Part shown: positions 11,603 through 22,645 of the stretch, piece after piece | Position numbering within the stretch: position 1 is the first letter of the stretch | How the letters are laid out: each line of letters starts with the position of its first letter | DNA from: Hymenopus coronatus | Lineage: Eukaryota; Arthropoda; Insecta; Mantodea; Hymenopodidae | Reading direction: 5' to 3' | Assembly (NCBI GenBank): GCA_030762935.1 | Contig: CM060895.1 | Span: forward strand, 74,135,001-74,199,000 | Length of the DNA stretch: 64,000 bases | The notes under the pieces: model-generated | The model's database searches: none | Told to the model about the DNA's origin: nothing | Seen by the model: only the letters and a program-made list of their open reading frames with translations | Position numbers and translations under genes: made by a program

Positions 11603-11944
11603 TGAAATTGTATAAGCAATTGGATTTGGCTAAATGTGACAAATGCTTAAAAAACGGGGTAGGTATGTGGAGGGATTAAGTGTCTTTTTTTTTTTTTTTT
11701 TTAACGAAATACTTCTTATTTTAGTTTATTAAAGTCGAACGTCGTTTCTGGATTACCTTGTAGTAGTTATCATGACCGAAAACTTTCCTGAAAAGGTTAT
11801 AAAACTTTGTTCATTTAGAGTTGCTCCACTTTCTTCTTTTATAACCGTGAACTGGAGAAGAAGTAATCTAGCAAAGTATTCACATGAACTTCGAGCACTG
11901 GGAGGTTGGAAAGTAAGTTTTTGAGGAATATTGCTACAGCCCAC

Positions 11945-12139
11945 CTGATCGTCGTCCCTTAGGACCCTCAAGTGCGGCACCCCGTGGGACTGCTGCTGTT
12001 GCGAGGGCGTGGCCATGTCGGAGGCCATGAGCGTGCGGGCCCACAGTTCGCGCTGGTGCACGTTCACGGCCAGGAAGAGGAAGCAAGTGATGACCAGCAG
12101 GTAGAGGAAGCTCCGTCGAAGGGAGATCCGGGGCAGCAT
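11945..12139 (-). CDS. FucTA: Alpha-1,3-fucosyltransferase, first coding exon
   Basis: This exon encodes 65 codons. The start at 12139 sits in an ideal context (GCCGCCATGC) and the exon ends at a donor CAG|GTGGGC. The N-terminus is a classic type II Golgi anchor: a short basic cytoplasmic tail (MLPRISLRRS), a hydrophobic segment at residues 11-27 (FLYLLVITCFLFLAVNV), then a polar stem with QQQQ and RVLRDDDQ. It joins in frame to the exon at 7692-8180 (phase 0 to phase 0). The exon and leader are much richer in GC and CpG than the surroundings, which suits a promoter-proximal position. An alternative ATG at 12152 is in another frame and gives no domain. Confidence 0.82.
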
Positions 12140-12201
12140 GGCGGCCTTGCACGTGTCCTAGCAGCGCTCCTCCATCTTGCTCATGCTTCTCGCTCCGCTC
12201 G
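12140..12201 (-). promoter_or_regulatory. Probable 5' leader of the fucosyltransferase exon
   Basis: Upstream of the start, the minus strand reads TTCATGTTGCAG|CGAGCGG, an acceptor-like site ending at 12202. A non-coding first exon further right is therefore likely. The alternative is that transcription starts nearby without splicing. Confidence 0.45.
12158..12184 (-). promoter_or_regulatory. Upstream ORF in the leader (8 codons)
   Basis: ATG AGC AAG ATG GAG GAG CGC TGC TAG encodes MSKMEERC and ends 18 bases before the main start codon. Such uORFs commonly lower translation of the main frame; this is inference here. It only counts if the leader extends past 12184. Confidence 0.5.
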
Positions 12202-12351
12202 CTGCAACATGAAGATGCAAACGTCGTGAGAACTTAGGCTTAATGTCATGGACATCCAGCGTAATGTCACGCAGGAGTAATTACAGAGAAAGTAAAGGTA
12301 AAACAATATCTATGGAGCAAGAGAAGAAGTTAACAATTCAGTCTACTAAAT

Positions 12352-12405
12352 TAAAATTCTGATGTGTTACATTCACATGCCTTTATCTAGCCACTTTCGT
12401 TTATT
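12352..12405 (-). mobile_element. HINE-like terminal scrap
   Basis: Only the terminal hairpin and tail repeat survive (TCTGATGTGTTACATTCACA, then CTTTATCTAGCC). The scrap then breaks into a short TTA run. Confidence 0.65.
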
Positions 12406-12458
12406 ATTATTACTATTATTATTTAACTTCTATGAAGCATTCTCCCAAACACCTTTTT

Positions 12459-12599
12459 ACTTTCTCTAACCCCACATATACAATGTACATAGGGATAGAG
12501 AAGGTATTGTAATGCACCAAAAAATTGGATGTAGAGATTTTACCGGAAATATATGTTTTGAGGTCCCCTGAGCCCGAAAAAAGCATTTTTAAAAAAAGG

Positions 12600-12642
<43 letters not shown>

Positions 12643-13336
12643 ACAGCATAGCCCCAAAACGAAACGACCAAACTTGGTATTTACGTTTAGTATCTTCGAA
12701 GAATGCGACACGAATATTTTCAATAAAATCCCCCACCATAAACTACCCTTTACATGGAAAACATTTAGAAATTTTTGATTTTCTTAAAAATGGCTTTAAT
12801 AAAATCCCCTATATTAGAGCTATTTATATCCGAAATAAAATGTATATCTCGAATTTTCTGGGAATAGCCCTGAAGACCTCTTTATTCTGGATGCATTTTG
12901 CCGAATTTTGCTTAACTGCTAAACCGTAAGAGATTGACAAAAACTCACTACACAAAAATGTACAGCGCGTCAAAACAAACAATCTATGTCCTTTACGTTT
13001 TTGTTGTGGATGTAACCGTTTCTGAGATATTCCTTGTTATTGGCTTCAATTGTGAAGTACTCTTCTCAGACAGGAAGTGTCCGTTTTTCATTTGTTCTAC
13101 TCCTCCCAAGCAAAGAAGCGATTTGCAACGAAAATCGCATAACGATAGCTTTTAAAACATTTGATTATCACTTTAACCTAGTGCATTACCTTAGTTCCTC
13201 TTTACTTATAAGAACTAAGTAATAACAACATTCTGCTAGTGTTTATTTCGATTAGCAATGTTTAGAAAGAAGAATAATCGTTTGTAGTAAGTTTGTAGAG
13301 CAGCTAGAGAAAGTCATGTGAGTGTAACACATCCGA
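12459..13336 (+). mobile_element. HINE-like copy 7, full length
   Basis: The head is at 12459-12468, the GT-expanded slot at 12603-12641, the tail CTAGAGAAAGT at 13304-13314, then the hairpin. It lies upstream of the fucosyltransferase exon in the opposite direction. Confidence 0.87.
12603..12641. repeat. (GT)n microsatellite, about 19 repeats
   Basis: A pure GT run in the slot of HINE copy 7, flanked by GGTCC and GGACAGC. Confidence 0.97.
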
Positions 13337-13523
13337 TTTTTATCTATTTATTGTTAATATAAACGTTTGCAGAAATAGTTCCATTATAGCATTTCATTTT
13401 AGGTACAAGTGGGATAGAGGCAGTAGCAACGCCCATTTAACTTCTGCTCGAGAAAAAGTCAAAATGCCTGAAGAAGTTCCTTGCATATCCATATGAGTTA
13501 CTAAGAACATATCTAATCCAAAA
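13337..13523 (-). mobile_element. Decayed HINE-like fragment
   Basis: Motifs of the tail-side body in minus orientation (TTAATATAAACGTTTGCAG, then TTTTAGGTACAAGTGGGA) are visible but heavily diverged. Confidence 0.45.
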
Positions 13524-14202
13524 ATCTTATGTGTTCCATTTTCACATGACTTTCTCTACAGCTCTGCAACAAATTATTGTTAAAAAGCTTATGCTTCTTT
13601 TTACTTCAAGCTAATCGAGAAAAAATTAGCAGAAATAGTCTTATTACTTGATTCCTTTAAGTAGAAGTGAAATAAGGGAGTACCATAGGTTAAAATGATA
13701 GTCAAAAGCTATGTGACTGAAATTCCTTTGTTTGTATGGACAGGAGTTGACAAATTCCTATTTGAGAAAAGTGTAAGTTTTTCAAAGCGGAAATTAATAA
13801 CAATCACCTCCAAGAAAAAAAAAGTTATATAACACAAATTGTGTGTTTAATGTGCTCTACATTTCCTGCGTGGTACGTTTTTGTCCGTCTCTAACAGTTT
13901 AGTAGTTACGCAAAATTTCGTAAAATTCGTCCAGAATAAAGTAGTCTTCAGAGGCTATTCCCAGGAAATTCAAGATATACATTTTATTTGTCAGGTAAAT
14001 ATCTTGAATATACGATATTTTAATCAAAATGATAAACACCATTTTTGAAAAAAATCGAAATATTCGAAAAAATTCCATGTAAAGCGTAGTTGGGAGTGGG
14101 GGGATTTTCTTGAAAATCTTCGGATCGCATCTTTGGAAGACACCGAACCTAAATGCCAAGTTTGGTTTTTAACAAACTTTTCGTTTTTGAGCTGTGCTGC
14201 TC

Positions 14203-14253
<51 letters not shown>

Positions 14254-14398
14254 CACACTTGGACATTTTCCTAAAATTCTTTTTTTGGATTCAGGGTGTC
14301 TGAAAACATATATTTCCGGTGAAATCTCGGTATCGAATTTTTGGGTGTATTACAATACCTTCTCTATACACTGTGTATATAGTACGTGTAGAGAAAGT
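13524..14398 (-). mobile_element. HINE-like copy 8, full length
   Basis: Tail repeat at 13549-13558, head repeat GTAGAGAAAGT at 14388-14398. Its slot is a (CAGA)n array, the GTCT form on the other strand. That is the variant expected of the GTCY repeats of DINE-1-type elements. Confidence 0.87.
14203..14253. repeat. (CAGA)n microsatellite, about 12 repeats
   Basis: A tetranucleotide array in the slot where sister copies have CA/GT or CT runs. Confidence 0.97.
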
Positions 14399-14614
14399 AA
14401 AAATTCATTTCTGAAATTGGAAAATTAAATCGTAATTTTTCTTTTCGTATACCAATAATAACCAGTGGCCTATTATTTGTCGTACTTAGGGAAGGGCAGA
14501 TGGTCCCTATCCTCCTAAATGACGCCAATGGATACAGGAGATTGGAACGAGTCATAAGGTAGATGAGAGATGAATTGGATTGGTAGGTGAGGGATGAATT
14601 AAGTAAAATTAAAC

Positions 14615-14745
14615 AAAGGCCCTTCTTCCCAAAAAAAAAAAAAAAAAAAAAAAAAAATTGGCCCAAAATTCAAACTTTTAAGAACAACTGAAAACATTGG
14701 TTCTATTTAAATACTTTTTAATTTATTTTTATACTCTAATGCTGA
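14615..14745 (+). repeat. Short dispersed repeat, copy a
   Basis: CCTTCTTCCC, a 27-base poly-A and then AAACTTTTAAGAACAAC, GAAAACATTGGT and TTTATTTTTATACTC are shared with 17808-17930. Here it is free-standing; the other copy is embedded in a HINE. Confidence 0.7.
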
Positions 14746-14877
14746 AGTTCCGTAACATCGTAAGAAACAGCACTTCAGAAATGAAAATGTAGATAAATAA
14801 ATAATTTATTTCGAAGGAACAGAACTATTTGACAATTCAAGTTACGTATTTTATTAGTCATATTAGATAAACCTTTT

Positions 14878-15168
14878 TCCGAGTAAAGGGTAGTTGGGGT
14901 GGTGAGATTTTCTTGAAAATCTTCGTGTCGTATCCTTGGACGGTGTTGAACTTAAATACCAAGTCTGGTATTTAACGGACTTTTCGCTTTTGAGCTATGC
15001 TGTGCACAGACTTACACATGTACACGAGGACCTTTTTCTAGAATTTTTTTTTTGATTCAGGAGTTCCCAAAATATATATTTCCGGTGAAGTCTCGGTATC
15101 GACTTTTTGAGTGCAATACAATACCTTCTCTAACCACTATGTACATAGTAGCTACTTGTAGAGAAATT
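14878..15168 (-). mobile_element. HINE-like copy 9, head half
   Basis: It starts at AAAGGGTAGTTGGGG in the body and ends at GTAGAGAAATT. The microsatellite slot is almost unexpanded (ACAGACTTACACATGTACAC). Confidence 0.8.
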
Positions 15169-15194
15169 AAAAACTTGAAAATATAGTATTTAAA

Positions 15195-15640
15195 ACTCAG
15201 CGAGATGGCTCTGCAGCAAATGTGAGGCTCGCATTCTAGGGGCCTCAGGTTTCGATTCCCGGTTGCTGCTCACTACCATCATGCTTTTTGCTTTTTTTTT
15301 TTTTTATCCTTAAGTCGAATTCTGAAGTGGCGTATTCTACCACGGATTTCCTCTCATTTTATTTCATTCTGTCATGTTTTAGGTTGGCTCCGAGACAGAC
15401 AGATGGCACAAAGTATTAGAATTCCTTCTCGGCTCTGCCAAATGACAGCCTTTTGAACCTCTACTCCTTGTTCAATTTTCCCCGGTCCCACTAAAGAGAG
15501 GTCTCTGAGCGGGTCTCTTGAGACTGGGTGGTCAAGTCAGACATTATTAGAGAATTCTACGCGTCCCTGTCGGCTGGACGAACTGTCCTGCAGCCCATGT
15601 GTTTCCTGCGGCTCCTTCACGTTTTCCGTTCCATTGTCCC
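15195..15640 (+). mobile_element. tRNA-derived SINE-like element
   Basis: AGCGAGATGGCTCTGCAGC (box A-like) and CAGGTTTCGATTCCCGG (box B) about 35 bases apart are followed by a T-rich tract and a body of about 330 bp. It resembles SINE-C only loosely and may be a separate family. Confidence 0.55.
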
Positions 15641-15734
15641 CTCCATAAAACTGTTCATGGTCATACTTTAAAAAAAATTAGTGTTTTCCATGTAAAGCAC
15701 ACTTTTACTGAGCATTTGCGTGTCATATGTTTTA

Positions 15735-16508
15735 AAAATCTGATGTGCTCCACTCACACGAAATTCTCTACATCTCTGTAACAAATTATTCAATTCACTT
15801 CACGCTAGTCGAGATAAACATGAGCAGAAATTCTCATATTACTTGCTTCGTTAAGTAAAGGGAAATAAGGGAATACACTAGGCCAAAGTGATAGTCGAAT
15901 CTTTTAAAATCTGATCACTATGTGAACCGTTCCTTTGCATGACCAGCAGTAAAACAAAAGACAGATCAAGCGAAAGATGATTTCTCGTTTGAGCAAGTTA
16001 TTATTTAAAATTAAAACCAATGACAAGGAATACCTCCGAAACGACCAACTCTACAAAAAATAAATAAATACATTTAAAAAATTCATAAGAAAATATATGA
16101 CATATATTGTGTGTTTTAATGAGACTACATTTTTTGCGTGGTAAGATTTTGTGTATCTCTTATACTTTACCAGTTATGCAAAACTCATCCAGAATAAAGG
16201 GCCATTTTAAGAAAAACAAACTTTACAAATGTTTGCTCATGTAAAGTGTAGTTTGGAATGATGGGATTTTCTTGAGAATTTTCATATCAAATCATTGGAA
16301 GATACTTAAATAACAAGTTTAGTATTTAACGGGCTTTCGTTTTTGAGCAATGTTGTCCACAGACACACGGACCGTTCTCTAAAAATGTTTTTTTTTGGAC
16401 TTAAAGGATCTCAAAACATTTTTCCTATGAAATCTCGACATCGAATTTTTGGGAGGAATACAATAATATATTCTCTACATACTATGTGCATAGTACCTCT
16501 AGAGAATG
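15735..16508 (-). mobile_element. HINE-like copy 10
   Basis: The terminal hairpin is well kept (TCTGATGTGCTCCACTCACA). Both inverted repeats carry substitutions (AAATTCTCTAC; CTAGAGAATGT at 16498-16508). Part of the middle body is deleted near 16200. Confidence 0.8.
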
Positions 16509-17077
16509 TAAAACTGAGAAACTAAAAATAACTCGTTTATAACGAAGCCGGTTAGGAAGATGGGTTAGAATAAAATTAAGGTGCAAATGGAAAAGAAACA
16601 AAAGAATGGATTACGATAAATCGCAACAGATATACAGTAAAGTTCGACAGTTGAAGGATGCATCGTATGAACTTTAAGGTTGGTCGTGAGAAACAAGAGA
16701 AAGGCTGAGAGCAATATTATAACTGAAGCCGTTATTAGACAGAGGGATTGCAAATTGTTCCTCCTCACCCATCTTCTCTTGCTGGAAAACGACGTTGCTC
16801 ACTAAACTGTACATAGAGTTGAAGTTAACAATTGCCTAAACGATTAGTGGAACTTCTATTGGCAACTTAACTACAGACAGACCGACAAATAAAGCTGGCA
16901 TTTCAACACTTCATCGTTGAAGTTGAAGAACAGCAATTACGATAATTGAGAGAAAGCTATAGTTCAAACTGAATGCAGTAAATGCCTTTAAACTCCAGAG
17001 ACTGGAGATGACAGCTGGAACATGCTGAATACGCCGAGCTTTTGATTAACTATATGGCATGATAGAGAAAAAAAAAA
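16509..17077. other. AT-rich stretch, nothing recognised
   Basis: No repeat partner in the window, no motif-bearing frame and no RNA gene. Confidence 0.45.
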
Positions 17078-17752
17078 TCTCATGTGCTCCATTCACATGC
17101 CTTTCTCCTCATCTCTGTAACATATTATTGTTAATAAGTTTATTCTTCTATCTATTTAATGCTGAAATATTAGCAGAAACGGTCTTATTACTTAATTCCT
17201 TTATAAGTAGGAGGGAAATAAGGGAATACGCTAGGCTAAACTGACAGTCAAATGCTTTAAAATGTGGTTGATACGACATTGAAATCCGTTTCTTTGCGTG
17301 GCCAAGCGTTGACAAGTTCAAATATTAGAAAAGTTTTAAGTATTTTAAAACTGAAATCAATAACAAGGAATATCTCGGAAACGGTTACCTCCACATCAAA
17401 AAGTAAAGGACTAAATTGTGTGTTTTGACGAGATCTACATTTTTGTGCAGTAAGTTATTGTCTATCTCTTATGGTTTAACTGTTATACAAAATTCGGCAA
17501 AATTCATCCAGAATAAAGAGATAACCTATTCCCAGAAATTTCAAGACATACATTTCATTTGTTACGTAACTATCTTTAATATACGATTTTAATTAAAATC
17601 GTTAGAGCATTTTTTGAGAAAATCAACATTTTCGAAAATTGTTCCATATAAAGGGTAATTGGGGTTGGGGTTTTTCTTGAAAATCTTCGTGTCGCATCCT
17701 TGGAAGATACTGAAGTTAAATATCAAATTTGGTATTCAAAGGAATATTCGTT

Positions 17753-17753
<1 letters not shown>

Positions 17754-17814
<61 letters not shown>
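17754..17814. repeat. (CA)n microsatellite
   Basis: About 26 CA units plus a CAAACACAC end, in the slot of HINE copy 11. Confidence 0.95.
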
Positions 17815-17930
17815 CTTCTTCCCAAAAACAAGAATTTTGCCGCCCAAAATCCAAACTTTTAAGAACAACAGAAAACATTGGTCCCATTAACAATACTTTT
17901 AGTTTATTTTTATACTCATAGATTCCATGA
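17808..17930 (+). repeat. Short dispersed repeat, copy b, inside HINE copy 11
   Basis: It aligns with 14615-14745 through CCTTCTTCCC, CAAACTTTTAAGAACAAC, GAAAACATTGGT and TTTATTTTTATACTC. It sits immediately after the CA array, so the simple repeat may have been its target or its tail. Confidence 0.7.
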
Positions 17931-18095
17931 TTCTAACACATACAAACTAACATTTTTCTAAAAAGTGCTTTTTTTGGATTCAGGCGTCTCAAAACGTATA
18001 TTTCATGAGAAATCTCTGTATCAAATTTTGTGTACAATACGATACCTGCTCTATACATTATATACATCGTACATTCGGGCTAGAGAAAGTAAAAA

Positions 18096-18761
18096 TTCTG
18101 ATGTGTTGCATTCACAAGACTTTCTCTACCTGTTCTGCTAATAAACTTATCTTATAAAAGATTATTCTTTTATTTATATCACGTTAATCCAGATAAACAT
18201 TAACACAATTGGTCTTACTACTTAGTTTCTTACAAGCAGAAGGGAAATAAGGGATAACACAAGGCAAAAAGGATAATAAAATCTTTTAAAAGCCGATCAA
18301 TATATGAACAATTGAAGTTCGATTCGCTTTGCATCTCCAGAAAAGCAAAAGAAATGAAACGATAGGTGATTCTTTGAGAAGATGCATCGTTAAAAATTGA
18401 AATCAAAATCAAGGAATATTTTGTAAACGGTCAATTCTACATATGTATGTATGTATGTATGGGTATATCTATATGTAGATATAAAGCGTTTATATTTGTG
18501 ATATAAATCGTTAGAGCCGTTTTTGAGAAAAAACACATTTTCAAAAAAAATTTAGTGTAAAGGGTAGTTTGGGGGATTTATTGAAAATCTTTAGTTTTTG
18601 GGCTACTCTGTCCACAGACACACAAGGACCTTTTTCTAAAAATGTTTTTGGATTCAGGGGACCTCGAAACATATATTTCCGGTGAAATCTCAGTATAAAA
18701 CTTTTGGGTGGAATACAATACTTGCTCTATACATTATGTACATAGTACGTATAGAGAAAGT
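18096..18761 (-). mobile_element. HINE-like copy 12, internally deleted
   Basis: The tail repeat ACTTTCTCTACC is at 18119 and the head repeat TAGAGAAAGT ends at 18761. About 200 bp of the body is missing around 18430-18510, replaced by a short TATG array. Confidence 0.82.
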
Positions 18762-18889
18762 AATATTATTCACATGATGTTCTCTTTCTAATAACTTTAA
18801 GAGCAAGTAGGGGAAGTAGGTACCCAAAATTAGCTGTCGGGATTTCCCTGGAAATACATGTTTTGAATTCCCTGAATATAAGCAAATTT

Positions 18890-19620
18890 GATGTGTTCCA
18901 TTCATATGCCTTTTTTTACATTTCTGTAACAAATTATTTGTTAAAAAGCATATTCTTCTATCTTCTTTATGCTAATTGAGAAAACATTATTAAAAATGGT
19001 ATTAATACTTGCTTCCTTGAAAGTAGAAGGGAAATAAGGGAATATACTAGGCTAAAGCGATAGTCAACTCTTTTAAAATCTGGTTGTCATGTGATTGAAA
19101 TTTGTTTCTTTGCATGGCCAGGAATTGTAAAATTCCTGTATGAGAAAAATTTAAGTATTTTAGTATAGAGACCAATAACAAGGGAATATCTCGGAAATTG
19201 TTAACTCTACAAAAAAATTGCATATGCCAAAATTTGTGTGTTTTAATTATATCTACATTGTTTGTTTGGTAGCCTTTTGTTTATCACTTACAGTTTACCA
19301 GTTATGCAAATATCACTCAGAATGAAGAGGACTTAAGGGGCAGCTCACAAGAAATTCAGATAGACGTACATTTTATTTGACATATAAACATCTTTAATAT
19401 ATGGTATATTAGTCAAAATTATTATAGTCATTAAAATAAATATATAGTGAAAATTTTCCATGTAAAAGGTAGCTTGGGGTAGGGGAGTCTCGTATCGCAT
19501 CGTTGAAACATATTAAACTTAAATACAAAGTTTGGTACTTAACGAACTTTTCGTTTTTAGTCCTGCTATCCATAGACAGACACACGCATACACTCACACT
19601 GACCTTTTTCTAAAAATGCA
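18890..19620 (-). mobile_element. HINE-like copy 13, head-truncated
   Basis: It starts with the hairpin (TTTGATGTGTTCCATTCATATG) and runs through the body to TTTTTCTAAAAATGCAT, where it breaks off directly against a copy of opposite orientation. A small HINE scrap lies just left, at about 18815-18885. Confidence 0.75.
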
Positions 19621-19621
19621 T

Positions 19622-20070
19622 CATTCTGAATGACTTTTACATAATTAACATACGAGAGACAAAAGCTTACTGCACAGAAATGTAGATCTCACAAAACACA
19701 ATTTATGTCTTTTACATTTTTACTGTGGAACTAGCCGTTTCCGAGATATTCCTTGATTTTGGCTTCATTTTTAAAATACTTATAATTTTCTCAACAAGCA
19801 AGTCGTCCGTGTTGCTTTTGTTTTACTCCTGGCGAAGCAAAGATAAACAAATTTCGTGACAATCGCATAGCGATAGTCTTTAAAACATTTGACTATCGCT
19901 TTAGTATAGAGAATTCCCTTAGTTCTCTACTACTTATAAAGAACTAAGTAATAAGACCATTCTGCTAATGCATATCTCGATTAGGATGGAGTAAAAGAAG
20001 AATACTATCCTGTAAGAAGTTGCTTGTAGAACCAGTAGGGAGAGTCTCGTGAACAGAACACATCAGTTTT
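19622..20070 (+). mobile_element. HINE-like copy 14, tail half
   Basis: It begins at CATTCTGAATGACTTTTACATAAT in the body and ends with a diverged tail (GTAGGGAGAGTCTCGTG). With copy 13 it makes a head-less back-to-back junction at about 19621. Confidence 0.75.
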
Positions 20071-20439
20071 CTTGTTTTTTGTTTTGTTTAGTATGATTTG
20101 TTTTAATTGGCATATTTCTTAACACGTTGCACTGCGCCAGAAGCTACACGGAAATAAATAGCACAATGAATTTGTATTTCAACTTCTGGCAAAATAAATG
20201 CATAGAAGAGTAAACGAAAGCATTAGTTTCTCTTTGCTATTTTCCACTTCTTAAAATTACATGGGCTCAAAAATCCTTGCGGCGTTCATTTAGTTCCTTT
20301 AATTACACTATAAGCCAGGAAGCGGAGCTAGGAGAAGTCCTTGCACATAATTATTGAAAGAAATTTCGAAGAAGCTTGGAGAATAATTAATTCGATGCAA
20401 CAGCAGTTACTGCTCCCTAATGAACGCCTTGGGAAACGG

Positions 20440-20471
<32 letters not shown>

Positions 20472-20957
20472 ACGAGGCTATTCACGTACCTACAGAACGT
20501 TTTCCCATCTTTGCTGTTTTCTTTAACTTTCTTCATTTCTTTTCCATTTTATTTTTACAAAGTTTGCGGAAGTTTTGGCTTCATCAATGCATATTTTCTT
20601 AATATTTCCTTTGGGTCTTCAATTTTAATTTAATACGTTAACTGACTAGTTTTGTAGTGTCATTTCTTCATATTTAGCTTTGTTGTATAAGGCAGCCTCG
20701 GATTTAAAAATTCTAAAGGAATATTAAGAGTACCTGGAAGGAATATTGGAATAAAGCACTTCAATTTCTAATGAACCGAATAAATGCTTCTTTGACAGCT
20801 ATACTTTTTTTTTTCTTTTCTTTCAAAAGTACATAATAACGGATTTCGTGCAGAACTTTTCAAAATTGTGCTCTACAGTCAAGCCTATGTTTTCCGTACT
20901 CAAATACACCAAAAAACAATACAAATTAATTTTAAGTAAGACAAAAATGAACTTAAA
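20071..20957. other. Unassigned stretch with poly-A
   Basis: A 27-base poly-A at about 20440-20466 could mark the end of an old retroposon, but no head is recognisable. The rest is AT-rich with no coding signal. Confidence 0.4.
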
Positions 20958-21310
20958 GCGGTACCGCAGGTGAGTAGTTAGACATCTCCCATCTAGGAGG
21001 CCCGGGTTTGATGCCAAAGCATGTAGGATTCGTGGTGGACGAAGCGGCGTCTGGGTGGCTTTTCTCCGGGTCCTCCGATTTCCCCCACCACTCATTACAC
21101 CAATTGCTCATCATCACCTTTCCAATCATCAATTTCATATCATCCACTTCCTCATGTCCATGCCTGGCTACGGGCCGTAACTGGTTCTCCATTCTGTGGT
21201 TTCGTGCCGTAGGCTCCCCGACAGGCTTCTGATCCTTAGGCTTTGGCTTGTAAGTCTTAGGGGGGTGTCAGTCCTACAATAACGGGGAGGGTCAGCCGAT
21301 TACGAAATAA
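20958..21310 (+). mobile_element. SINE-B, long form with target duplication
   Basis: ATGAACTTAAA (20947-20957) and ATGAATTTAAA (21311-21321) flank the element and look like an 11-bp target-site duplication with one change. The head GCGGTACCGCAGGTGAGTAG and box B CCCGGGTTTGATGCC are followed by GTGGTGGACGAAGCGGCGTC and a 3' module ending in GCCGATTACGAAATAA. Confidence 0.88.
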
Positions 21311-21430
21311 ATGAATTTAAATAAGAATCCAGAAAAATTACACATATTAATATTCTTGGAGGCAAGAAATCAGTTTCCATATTATAACCGCAAATTTTTA
21401 ACCAATATGAGAATATCATCTCACTATCGC

Positions 21431-21655
21431 TCAAGGTAACCTAGCGAAATGTCGCCACGGTAATACATGCGACTAAGATTTTCGAATTTGTGAGGTCACG
21501 GGTTCGATTACCGGTGACCTCCTGGTCTGAACCTTATTTTTGGGGATGTTCCTCAGAACGTCAGGCGATCCCCCGAATTTCCGGCCCCTTCATATTGTTC
21601 CATTAATTATTTCATTCAACCTTCTCTCCGTTTGGTTTTTAATTACAGCTGATGC
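21431..21655 (+). mobile_element. SINE-C copy
   Basis: Box B is CACGGGTTCGATTACCGG at about 21492-21509. The body GAATTTCCGGCCCCTTCAT, then GTTCCATTAATTATTTCATTC, aligns with 5263-5625. Confidence 0.65.
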
Positions 21656-21999
21656 ACAAATTCCAGCAATAGCCAATAGAATCCTATTTTACAAACAGAT
21701 CAGAAACTTGAATGCTATAGGAAGTTATGCTCATTATGTAATAGTTACTGCATTATAGCCTGAAAAGCTAAGCAATATAAATCGTTACTAGGTTTATGGA
21801 AGAAAACAACGAACTCCAGGTTCACCTTCAGACGTTTCACCGGACCTAGGTCTAAACATCCAGACAACGTAATGTGACATAATGTGAACATATCGCCCGG
21901 CAACCCCCTTATTAAGACGAGATAAGTCGTCACAGAGTAGGTGTATCCGAAGATGTACTTAGGAAGAGAAACCAGAAGTTGTACGTGCTTATGATGTAC
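21656..21999. other. Stretch with nothing recognised
   Basis: No repeat partner and no coding evidence. Confidence 0.45.
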
Positions 22000-22645
22000 A
22001 TGTTATTTTCATGACAAACGAAATGTATATCTTGAATTTTCTAAGATTAGCCTCAGAAGACCTCTTCATTCTGGATGACTTTTGTGTAACTGGTAAACCG
22101 CAAGAAATAGATAAAAACTTACTGCACAAAATAAAGATCCCATTAAAACATACCATTTGTGTCATATACACTTTTTTGTAGAGTTAATCGTTTCCAAGAT
22201 ATTCCTTGTTATTGGTTTCAATTTTAAACGATTTAAACTTTTCTTTGATAAGTTCTTTCTCGTACTACATTTCATTAAATCATAAGATTATTATATTAAT
22301 CCGATTATTGACCAAAATGATGTTTCTTATTTGCGTACGCGATTTTACGTTCTACTTCAAACGGGAAGTTATCTTTCGTTTCATATCTCTTTTGTTTTAC
22401 TTCTGGCCATGCAAAGAGAACAGCATTTTATTTATTTCAATTGTTTTGTTTTGAAACAATTGAATTTGATTATCGCATTAACTATTGTATTCCCTCATTT
22501 TCCTTCTCTTACAAGGAAGTAATAAAACAATTTCCGCTAATGTTTATCTCAATTGGCATGATTTAAATAAAAGAATAATCTTTTGTACAGAACGTTTGTT
22601 TCTGGAACAGCTAGGGCAAATCGTATGAGTGGAACACATTATTTA
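22000..22645 (+). mobile_element. HINE-like copy 15, head-truncated
   Basis: It begins in the body (AAATGTATATCTTGAATTTTC) and ends at a diverged tail (CTAGGGCAAATCG) with the hairpin remnant GTATGAGTGGAACACAT. Confidence 0.8.

Larger units (their letters stand above)
8181..11944 (-). other. Fucosyltransferase intron, phase 0
   Basis: The donor is CAG|GTGGGC at 11944 and the acceptor TTTTACAG ends at 8181. The intron is 3764 bp and holds two opposed HINE-like copies and one SINE-A. The stretch 8182-9161 shows no repeat or gene that I recognise. A GC-richer patch near 8440-8590 has no match in the window. Confidence 0.85.
17078..18090 (-). mobile_element. HINE-like copy 11 with insert in its slot
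   Basis: Hairpin and tail at 17078-17110, head TAGAGAAAGT at 18081-18090. The CA-expanded slot is followed by a foreign segment of about 120 bp (17808-17930) before the element resumes at CATTTTTCTAAAAAGTGC. Confidence 0.85.
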
